DNA from: Cheiracanthium punctorium
Lineage: Eukaryota > Arthropoda > Arachnida > Araneae > Cheiracanthiidae
Reading direction: 5' to 3'
NCBI GenBank assembly: GCA_038373885.1
Contig: JAWZYV010011901.1
Location: 1 to 64,000 of the forward strand
Length of the DNA: 64,000 nt
Position 1 is the stretch's first letter. Every line of letters begins with the position of its first letter. A program made the position numbers and the translations under genes. The notes under the pieces were generated by a model, which saw only the letters and a program-made list of their open reading frames with translations, ran no database searches and was not told where the DNA came from. Below are positions 24,195 to 35,250 of this stretch, in pieces.

Positions 24195-27100
24195 GAGAAA
24201 GAATTTAATAATCTCCAGAGCTGGAAGGAGAGAGAATGAATTCCAGAGCTGGGGATCGAACCCAGGACTGCCGCTTAACGTGCAGGTGCTCTACCACTGA
24301 ACTACTCTGGGACGATTCCCAGATGAAATTTCTCGCATTAGAGCGGTTGGCATTTATCATCTTCTTCTGCAAACCACAGACAGAACAGAAGAAACAATTA
24401 ATTTGCAACAACACCATTATGCCACAGAAATTATACATATTTTAGAAAGTGGTTCTATCAACCTTTCAAGTACATTAGGCAAGTTTAGGCTGATTAATTT
24501 TTTATTTTTTACCAACTATGAGAAAAATTCCAGAGCTGGGGATCAATCTGCCACTTAACGTGCAGGTGCTCTACCACTGAGCTACTCTGGGATTAATTTG
24601 ACCTTAAAAAGGTTGATAGAATCACTTTCTAAAATATGTATAATTTTCACAGCATAACGGAGTTGCGAAGGAATTGTTTCATCTGTTCCGTCTGTGGTTT
24701 GCAGAAGAAGATGATAAATGACAACAATTCTAATGCGAGAAATTTCATCTGGGAATCGTCCCAGAGTAGCTCAGTGATAGAGCACCCACACGTTAAGAAG
24801 CAGTCCTGGGTTCAATCCAGGGTTGGCAAGTTTTTGACGATTTTAACCATGGTTTAAACTGTCACGTCAAAAACCCTATGTCAAAAACCTTAAATATTGC
24901 ACTTTAAAATACGTGCAAAGTACATAAATTAATTTATTTTAATACAATTACAAATACTGATTGATTGTTATTGATTATTAATATTAATCTACTACAAATA
25001 TTGACTGTAGTAAAAATACCAATTGATTTCTTCAAAATTGCACACATTGTGAAATATTGTAATATTAACTTTTAAGAAATATTGTAAACATCTTTTATAC
25101 AGTTAAAAATTTTTTATTTGGGAATACCTTTTTCCCCCGTACACGATATATATTTCAGTTACACACATAACCATCATCAGTCGTTTCTGGATCTCACACT
25201 AATGGCCTTTATGTGGGCCTCACACTAAGGCCATTAGTGTGAGATCCAGAAACGACTGATGATGGTTATGTGTGTAACCGAAATATATATCGTGTACGGG
25301 GGAAAAAGGTATTCCCAAATAAAAAAATTTTAACTAATTAATCCGCCGTATTAAATAATGTGTTATACATTTTTTTTTATCAAGCATGTTGTCTAGAAAC
25401 AGAAAAGAGAGTGGAAAAGTAATTTTATTACATATCTAATATGTTCAAAGCATTGTTCTTTTGCTGTTATAACATTAAAATTCTAAATTATCTATCTGCA
25501 TCAAAAATTAGGACTGTCCTTAAAATCTTCCATGGCTTATAAGTTTCCCACATGTAAAATACCAATACCATTTTGTGATAAATTTCAATGCTGCATTACA
25601 TTTAATACATTGGTTACATTCAATAAATTAGTAATCTATATTGAATGGGAAACTTTAGTATACTGATAATTAAAGGTGTTGATCTTTATTTCATTATATT
25701 TAAATGACTAAAATTATTATGATATTTGTTTTTGCTTAAAACCCTTTCAATTTAGGTAGTTAGATTAAATTAAAATAAATTTAATATTTGCTTCTACAGG
25801 AAATGTTTAGCCATAGTTCAGTTTGAAAATTTTGAAAGACTGTTGAACATTATTTATATATTAACTCTCCCTCCAAATTATTGTATAAATACTACTGAAT
25901 AAATTAAATTTAAAAATTTTTATCCTATAAATTGTATTTATTTATTTATACAAAGAAATGCACACTACAGACAATTATTAATGAGCCCAATAATTGTCAT
26001 TTGTTGAGAAATAACTGTCAGTTTTTAATATAGTAATTATTTTTCAATGTTATTAACTTTAATTATGTATTTAGTTTAATGCAAAATGAAAATATACTGC
26101 ACAATTAGTTTACATATTGTTATCTTTCTTTTATGGATTAGTTTTTGACGGTTTAAACCAGTTTTCGACAGTTTAAACCAGTTTTTGACGTCAAAAACCC
26201 AACCCCGGTTCAATCCCCAGCTCTGGAATTTTTTGCATAGTTAGTAAAAAATAAAAAATTAATCAGCCTAAATACTCCAAATGTACTTGAAAGGTTGATA
26301 GAATCACTTTCTGAAATCTGTATATTTTTGATTAATTCATCTCGAAATAATTTGAAAAGACTTGTAAAAAATACTTAATTTTTCCCCTCTTTTTAGTTTC
26401 TTTTTCTGGGTACATAGAGGAAACTGCATACTAATGTTTTAAAAATTGTGTAACACCATGTAAAAAAGGTTTGGATAATCATTGAGCTTTCTCAAATTTT
26501 TATGCTTCAAAATGTATGATTGATTCTATTTAATTACTATGTTTTCAGCTATTGAATTTAAAACATTGTTGAGATGCATTTACATTCTTATATTTACATG
26601 TACATTTTTATTATACTTACCAGGGAAATAATCCAAGAAAATGGTGTCGCTGTTGTTGACTGTTCTTGGGCTCGTATTAAAGACACTCCATTCAATAAAA
26701 TGAAAGGTCAGAACCTACGGCTTTTACCATACCTTGTGGCTGCAAATCCTATTAATTATGGAAAACCCTGCCATTTGTCATGTGTTGAAGCACTGTCAGC
26801 TGTATTTTTTATAACTGGTATGTGTATCTTGTTATTTATTTATTTTAATCAAGAAGAAAATTTTTTCATGTAGGTATAGTATCTAAGTTTTATGCTATTG
26901 CAAACCTATATTTTTAAAAGATCATTAAATATAAATATTTTAAAAATCTAACTGTATTTAATGCTTTATCTTTTTGATACTTTTACTCAAGTAAATAAGA
27001 GGTTATGTTAGTCGTGATTGCAGTGAAACAGATAACCTTTTTACCTTTTAAAATAAAATTGCAATATTACAAAAAGCACTCATTTTGATCCATTAAACAT

Positions 27101-30100
27101 CTAAAATATTTCTAAATTTTAAATATTTTTAATGGTTGAAGAAAAGCATAATATTGAAGAAAAATTAATTGATAAGTTGTACAAATACTTATCTATCATA
27201 AGGATCAATATTAATTAAATTGTATTTTAGTACTAATTGTACTGTAATCTAGACTTTCTTTTTCCCACAGGACCTAAACCAGTTTTAATTTCAGTTTAAT
27301 AGGTCAAAGCTTATGCTTTTTACACAATAATTTAAAATGTAAATGTAGTGATAAGCATTTAAATATCAGTTCTGTGATAAGACTTACCAAGTTCTTTCAG
27401 TATTGTCATTTACTTATAAATTCATTCCCTAAAAATCATTTTTTCCCCAATTCCTGTGATTCAGAAAAAGCTGTAAAATTAAGTTCTCGTGATTACAAAC
27501 AAAGTATTTTACATAATAGGTCATTTTGTAAATGGTTAAAATTTCTAAAAATGACCATAAAATTAACAATATTTTAAAAACTATCCACAGGCCTTGTGAC
27601 TATAATTTCACATATACTTTTTCAAGCAATCCGAGTATTTTTATTTTATCAATTTGTGAGATTATTTTTTGTGATAAGATTCCAAAAGTAGATTGATTAT
27701 GTGGGATTGTCTGCATAAGCCTGTTTCTTCTCTAATGCATAGTGCCTGTTTTTGCAGATGGGGGATGGGATTGGGCAATTTTGCTAACAAAAGGGGGGGG
27801 AGTATTTTTATTTAACCCTTTAACCCACAGTGGCCTCGCTCTGGGAACACCAAACTCTGATGTTTTGACTGTTGCCAGTCACGAAGAATAGATTTGATTT
27901 CTATAAAAATAGTTGCGGGTGACATAGCTCCACGAGAATCCTTTACTTTTTAGCACGTCATTTCATGTGAAAAAATTGTCACGATTATTTTTAAACAGCA
28001 CTGACGTCTGCTCAAAAGTGGAAGAATGCGAGAACAGCTGGATAGATTGCCCAATGCTGAAAAAAGGGCAGCCGTTGCCATCGCTCGACTTAACTACCAG
28101 CAAGATGGCAGACGATCGAAACGTTCATTGCGTGCCACAGATCTAGCGACCCTTTTTTGCACAGCCATCTGTCGTCAAAAAAGGGTCTCTAGATCTGTGG
28201 CACGCGATGAACGTTTCGATTGTCTGCCATCTTGCTGGTAGTTAAGTCGAGCGATAGCAACGGCTGCCCTTTTTTCAGCATTGGGAAAGGGTTGCGCCTC
28301 AAAGGGTTAATGGGCCATATATAAGTGAAATATTAGTCACTGCTGTAATGATTTATATTTATCTAATTTCCCCTATAAACAGCATTCTGCAGGTGAAACA
28401 AGTGAGCAATTGCCACCAACTTTGGTATATGAACCATACTTGCCAACTTTTACGGATTCTCCTTGTTTTTTACGCGTTTACTGAAGAGGGCTATTTTTTT
28501 ATGCATTTCAAGCAGTCTGACGTCATGCTTAGAGATCGGCGAGAAAATCTTTCCTCTGCACTTAAGCCGCTATGTCAGTTTTTCCCCTGTACTCTTTTCC
28601 CCTCGAGACGGACGGGAGACCGGTTTTTTTCTCACTAGAAGAGAGAAGGGAAGGGTGGTGGCTGCAAATGTAATCTTTTTTTCCCTTCTTAAGAAGGGAA
28701 AGAAAGGCTCTCCTCTTTCTGCCTGGTGACGTCATAGCCGATTTCCCTCCGTTTTCTCCCTGCCAAAGGGAAGCGCGAGGGTATGTCGGTGGTGGTATTC
28801 TCAGTCTATAGTCGGTTCGCACAAACCAGAGAACGAAAGTAAACAAACGGGTTATCAAAGAATTACATTTTTTGGCACCAATCTCTAGTTTGGAGTTAAG
28901 AAAGGTTAAATTCGTCTAACAGTGTAAATGGAAGAAAGCAGAAATTCATACTGTGTTTGGCGCTTTGGCAAAATGCCAGGTGTTTACTCTTCACCAGTTT
29001 CCATGTGCAATTGTTTTGTTTCGTTCTCTCTTTCGTTGGTAGTGAAGAGTAAACTTGTTTCGTTAGCTTTTTTTTCTGTGCACGTGTTCGCTGATAGATA
29101 ATGTCTTTAAGCAAACCATCTAAAAGTTATTTTCAAACTTAATAAAGTTTCGTACACAAATGAATTTCCCTGTATTAAAAAGTCGTCAAAAGGGATAAAA
29201 TTTGTTTTATGTGAGGTATGCCGACGTGACTTTAATATATCCCATGGTAGTCGCAACGATATATCGCGGCATGTTAATGGGGCAATGCACCAGAATAATG
29301 TAACTTGTTCAGAAAACAGCAAAAGCATATCCTCGGTCACAACAGCTGTATTAAACTCTGATGCTTCCTCATGGTTCTCCTCACAAATACATAGCTTTTT
29401 TTCCCCTTCTCTGTACTAGCAGAATAACTTTCTACTAATGATTCCTCCCTCTTGTCCCTTTTAAATTATAAATTTTAACTTTTTTTGGACACAATGAACT
29501 TAATTTTTATCATTCAGTTTTGATATCATACTATAATTTTAAGTTATCCTACAACTGCCTATTTGCTTAAATTTAATTGTACTAAATTAAGTATTTTAGC
29601 TCAGTAATAATTTAGTTAAACTGCATAGTTTAATTATGTACACAATGTATTAACCTGTATATAAAAGAAAGGACATAGCTATTAAAGAGTTGGAAGTGTT
29701 AAAATGAAGAGAAGAGGTAAGATGTAATTTTGTCAAACCATGACTTTTTAAAACACTTAAGTATTTCTATTGTATGTTTTCAGTGTGTATGTATAATATA
29801 TAAATGTATGTATGTGTATTATAAAGGGATATATTTATGCCCACGCGTTATCTAGTATAAAAATTTGAAAAATCTCATTTGCGCATAATTTTACTGATGG
29901 CCATTTCTGAAAGTTGGCAAGTATGTATGAACTGTATGGTCCTTGAGATGCACTCACAAGGAAGTCCTTAAAAAGTTTAGTGCAAAAAATGTCCACTAGG
30001 TAGCATTTTGCATGAAAAAAAACTCAGCAAATTTAACAATGGAAATGATTGTCAAAGTGTACAAGCACTTTCAACATTTATTTAATAGTTTTTGAACCTT

Positions 30101-33100
30101 TGCCAACTAATTTGGGTCATTTCTTGAGCTGAATTCACCTGTTTTCGATACCAAGTGCCACCTACTGAGCAAGTTTTTAACTAATTTTTAAAAAAATTTC
30201 CTTGAGTGCATCTCATGTACCATATGCCAAAGTTAGTAGCAAACTGCTCATTTGTTTTAACTGCGAATACTGCTTATTGGGAAGATGAAATTATAAGCAT
30301 TCTGTATGTACCTCTTCATGATTTTCTTTCTTTTAACTTTATTGAATTAGCTAAACAAGTTTGATTAAGTTATTAGGTTATGTAGAAATTACTGGACTGG
30401 GTAAAATCGAAAAATGTTCAACTTTTAATAATTTTTTGAAAATATTTTTGTTTATTTCAAACTATGTGCACTTACTTTTGCCTCAGTAGTTCTTAGTATA
30501 TATGTAATAATAGAATAAACTTTGCTAATTTAACCTAATTTAATTTAATGTTATTTGAAAAATCCTTCTTTAATCTTTTACTGTAAAGTTTGTTTCTCGG
30601 CCACACAAATATTACACTCAGAGACTTTTTTGAGGTTCCATAGGTAGAAAATTGTTTATTCAGCAGGATCTTCGGTTTTCTGTGGTTTTCATTACGACGC
30701 GCATTTAGAACTCCTGGGTAAGCAGGTGTTTCTCATTTCTTGATTGACAATCTAGTTAACTAATTACATTTGAGAGTAACGCCTTCCTGATCGTGCTGCA
30801 CCCTACCAGTAGGCGTAGTAACTAAGGAGTATTTAAGGAAGAGCGTGGAAATTTTGGGAGCTTTTAGAGTTTTAGCTTAGCTTATAGGAGTTGGGACATG
30901 AAGCTTTTGCAGGAGCTTCGAGCTTTAGCTGTTAGACTGTGATGTACGAAGATAGCCCCGGAGCTAAAAGGTCGCCGACCTCACTCCTGCCCTCTGCCCG
31001 AACTTTGAAATAAACTATTTAACCTAGAACCCCAATGGATTTGCGTCAATCATTTCAACAAGGGATGGCGTAAGGCCCATTCTTTACATATATATAATTT
31101 GTTTAACTGAATTAGATATGAGCCTTTTTAATTTACAATATTCACTAATAATTAAGGAATATCAATCAAGAATTGATCAAAGTATATCAGTGATTTGTAC
31201 TAAAACTAAATTATATTTTTGTTTCAGTTTTAACTACCCAACTTTGTTCATGAAATATGTATTGCTTTAATTTGATATCAAAGTGTACAAAAATATACAT
31301 ACATAGGGATAACTCCTATACATTGGGGTAACGTATAGGGATAAGGCCTGCATCCGGTGTCGCCATGCTTTATTTAAATAATTTTCATTTTACAGCACTT
31401 TTACTCATTGAAGTGTGTAGTAACAAAGTTTCAAATCATAACAGCCATTTTCAATGAAAGCAAGAAGCTATAGTTAAATACAGTGACGTAGCCAGGTTTC
31501 TTGTGTAGGGGAAACAATATGAAGGTTTGAAGGCACAGGCCTGAAGGTTCGCAATGTATGTGAAGGCGCCAAACAATGCGTGATGTATGCAAAGGCACCA
31601 ATCAATGAATTAAGTCTTTGGGGGAGCAGTTGTTTGCCTCCTAGTTGCATCACTGGTTAAATAGAAAAGAAAGTCTTAATTTGATGATCTAAACTAAATT
31701 TTTTTATATCAGCTGAAGTCTTATTTTATAAAGCAAGTGTAAAATTTTTTAATGTATAGTTAACTTCTTATAAAAATGGGGAAAAGATGATGAATATGAT
31801 TTTTATATCTCAAATCAAATCTGTGTTTGAAACAGATTTATGTCGAATCATTAAGAAGACAATGAAGAAAAAACACATATTTTAAAGTGATGAGGAAGCA
31901 ACTGAGGAATCGTTTGAAATAACAGACTTTCAGATTTTGGAAGAAACAAAGATTCTCCAGTAGCAGATGAAAAGACTAGTGATAAACTTGAAAAGGAAGA
32001 TTCCCCTTTGATGAAATTAGACATGAAAAACTGAAACATTTTTACATTGCAAAAGTAATTGACATTTCAGAGAATCAATATATCATTAAATACTTACTAT
32101 GATTCAGTAAAAAAAGAGATTTTTTGTATTAGAGTGATACAACAGTAATGATGTTATGCTTAAATTGTCCAAATCATAAACTGTTGGAGTTTAGAACGCC
32201 AATTCTTCTTACTTAATTTTTGTGTAAATTTTGTGAATTAAAATGTGGAATAATAACATTTCTTCCTTTAAGACATTACCTGTAGTTAATATTTTTTCCT
32301 TATGAAGGGTTTAGAAACTGTGCATGGAAGAAATAATGCATACTCTTTTTTTTTTTTTTTTAAACAGAAATTTCAATTTTTAGTAATGATTGTCTTTAGA
32401 GAGAGCAGTCTTATTTTACCTAGAGTCATTTGTAAATATATTTTTTTTTAATTTTCGATATAATTTACATTGTTTTTCCTCCTGTTTCTTTATATTTTTA
32501 TTGAAAAGGAATAGAGAACTTAATGCAAACAAACATTTTTCTTATTGTAAGTTAGTTACAAGTAAAGATAACTCCATTTGAAAATAACTGGCCTTAAATC
32601 CAAGACTTTCCCCTACATATTATTTGGTTAAATACTGTTAACTTGAATGTAATGTGATATTTTTTGAGTGATCATTTCCCGTTAAAACCTGATTAGCCCT
32701 AAATTCGAGGTCTAGATATTGGATATTTAAAATATCTTTGAGAAAGCATTTTGGTGCTGCATTATATTCTGGCTAATACAGTAAGCTTTAATTCTTCTCT
32801 TGTATAATTAAAAGATATATATTTTAGTAAACTATATTAATACTTGGTAAAAAAAAAAAAGCGATTCATTCTATTCTTGCCACTTTAACTAAAGCTGTTT
32901 TTTCCCTCCTTCCTGCTAATGGGAGAACAATTTACCAACCGTGGTGCATATTCCTTTGAAATTTTTTTGTATTCCTTCACAATTTATTAAAGTTAAATGC
33001 TAATAGTAAATCTTTTACTTAATTTTAGGTTTCACAGAACTTGCCAGAGCTTATCTTCATCAGTTTAAATGGGGCCACAGTTTTCTGAGTTTAAATGATG

Positions 33101-35214
33101 AACTTCTAAATTCATACTCTTCATGTACTACATCTTCAGAAATAATCAAAGTGCAAGAAAATTATCTCAAGAAAATTGAGGAGGAATACCATTCATCAAA
33201 AGGTATTTGCTTAAACTAATTTATAAAGAAATGAGTTTTGCAAGTCATTAATAGTGAAATTCAATGTTAATTGGTCTAACTCAAATTGGTCTACTATAAT
33301 GCGAGTGACTGAAAATGTAGGTAGTTAGGAAAACTAACAGCATTATTTTCATTTCGTGACTAGCTGAAATGGAGATTGTTGAAACAGCTAATATGACTAA
33401 TATGTATTTATTCCTTATTTCAAAAAATTTATGTCTCTTAAATCATTAATATCTTTTGGATCCATATTTTATGTTTGCAAAACTATCCTGACCATGATGC
33501 AATTTTTTGCATCAAAATTTGTTAGCATTTAACTTATTACTGCATTTTTAAATACATAATTAAAGACAGTATCAAAAGTAGTCAGTTTCATTTCTAATTT
33601 TAACATTATTGTTTAGTTACCACAGCAACAGTATCCATTATTGTTACTTAAATCATTAAATACTACAAGCAAATGAAAATTGATCTAATTTTTAAAGTTC
33701 TTAAGCTAAAACTACATGAATATGAAACAAATAAAACCTTAAAAACACAATGATTTGTGACTATTTTATCTATTTTGCACTTTACTTCCTTTGCAAATGT
33801 AACAACAGATCTTCCAAACATCCAGAGTTGTACATAACTCTGTGTGTTTTCCCTTTAGCACATGCAGTGATATCTGGCACTGTCAACAAAATCCAAGATA
33901 TTTTGAAAGCTTTTGACAAAAATGATGTATATCATTCTACTTTAATCCATGGTACAATTGATTTTATTTTTTACTTACCAGAGAAACTACAGGTTTATTG
34001 CTACTCACTGCTAAATTCAACAATTAAACGAAAAATAAATGTTCAGGTAGTTTTTTTTTGTTGAAACTACTGCAGGATAAATATTAATGTAGGATTACTT
34101 ATTGTTTACTTAGTTGTAAGGCATGGAGTGCAGATAGTCATTAAATTTAATTTCTTAGCATTGTCTGTTCGTATGATAGTTATATTAGTTTTTGTGTCAA
34201 TCACTGTGTGACAAGAACCATTAACATATCTTAAAACAAATAATCCATTATTGTCACCATCTACTGAAGAAATCTGCTAAAATGGGACCATCAATTATCT
34301 TGCAAGCTTCACTCCATGAGGTTGTTTATTTTTTCTCCATGCGTTTCTATGGTGCATGGTGGTTGTTTAAGATTCTGAACAACAGTACTTTTGTACATTA
34401 CAACATTTTCATACATGCCTTTTGCTACCGTACTTCCAAGAGTTTGCTTTTCTTGACTTAATTCCATCTGATCATACTTGTCATTCCATCAGGTCTTTTA
34501 GGCTCTTTAATTTATTCACTAATCCAGGGTGGCCACAGATCATGGAAAACATGGAAAAATCAGGGTACTTAATCGATCTGGAAAAATCATGGAGATGTCA
34601 GGAAAATTCATAAAAGTATCCAAAAATCAGGGAACTTTCATTTTTGCCTTCTGAATGAGACCATTTTCAACTGTGGATCAGCATCTAACTCTCAGGTCGT
34701 AGGTTCATTTTGTTGATACAGACACTTTACAGATCATACGAGAACTTACATATATGAATGTGAATCAAAGACTCAAGTATGACCAGAAACCGCAAGTATT
34801 TGGACTCGTACTAAGATACAGATCATACAAGAAACCAGATACAAAATCATATAGGCATGTGAATAAATCAGGCATATGAATACGAAACATTCTCTTTGGC
34901 TCGAAACTTCTGCTTCTGGTCGATCCCGTAATGAGTCATATTTAAAAATAACAATTAAAATATATTAATTAAAATTATAAGTTAACCCCAGTGGTTGATT
35001 GGCAATTGCTCTTTTTGCCAAAAGAGTGGAATTTCATGGTCATTATGAACCCTTACCCCTTATTCCACCCTGAAGTTTTCTACTGTCACAGTAATATTGA
35101 TCATCGTCAGGTGTCTGACAATCAGGGAACTCATTTTCTCAATTTCTGCAGCCACCCTGTAATCTCTCTATTTCTCCATCAGTAGGCTTCTGGAACATAC
35201 ACACACACACACAC

Positions 35215-35250
<36 letters not shown>

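Larger units (their letters stand above)
24605..26330 (+). mobile_element. Second tRNA-derived SINE, split by a hAT-type insertion
   Basis: Oriented opposite to the first SINE. 24605-24760 matches the linker of that SINE in reverse ('aaggttgatagaatcacttt', 'tggtttgcagaagaagatga'). The tRNA-like module starts at 24759 (TCCCAGAGTAGCTCAGTG) and is cut inside its B box at 24817. It resumes at 26208 (GTTCAATCCCCAGCTCTGG) and runs to about 26330 with the next linker. The two SINEs therefore form a head-to-head pair. Confidence 0.8.
28366..30292. mobile_element. Inverted-repeat element split by a hAT-related insertion
   Basis: The left arm is 28366-28434 joined to 29926-30045; the right arm is about 30130-30292. 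With the insert ignored, 'caactttggtatatgaac' + 'tgtatggtccttgagatgca' pairs with the right arm read on the minus strand ('taactttggcatatggtaca', 'tgagatgcactcaagg'). Further pairs are CTAGGTAGCA/AGTAGGTGGCA and AACAGCATTCTGCAG/AAGCAGTATTCGCAG. Without the insert the element is about 430 bp. Borders are approximate. Confidence 0.75.

Noticed and set aside
24236..24303. Candidate tRNA-Asn gene on the minus strand
   Set aside because: Has A and B boxes, but the anticodon loop lacks T33, the stems have mismatches, and the sequence is repeated with linkers and a poly(A) tail: a SINE.
28348..28858. Three overlapping ORFs of 88-98 aa on both strands
   Set aside because: They lie inside the transposon relic and its flanking arm, with no transposase similarity in these frames.
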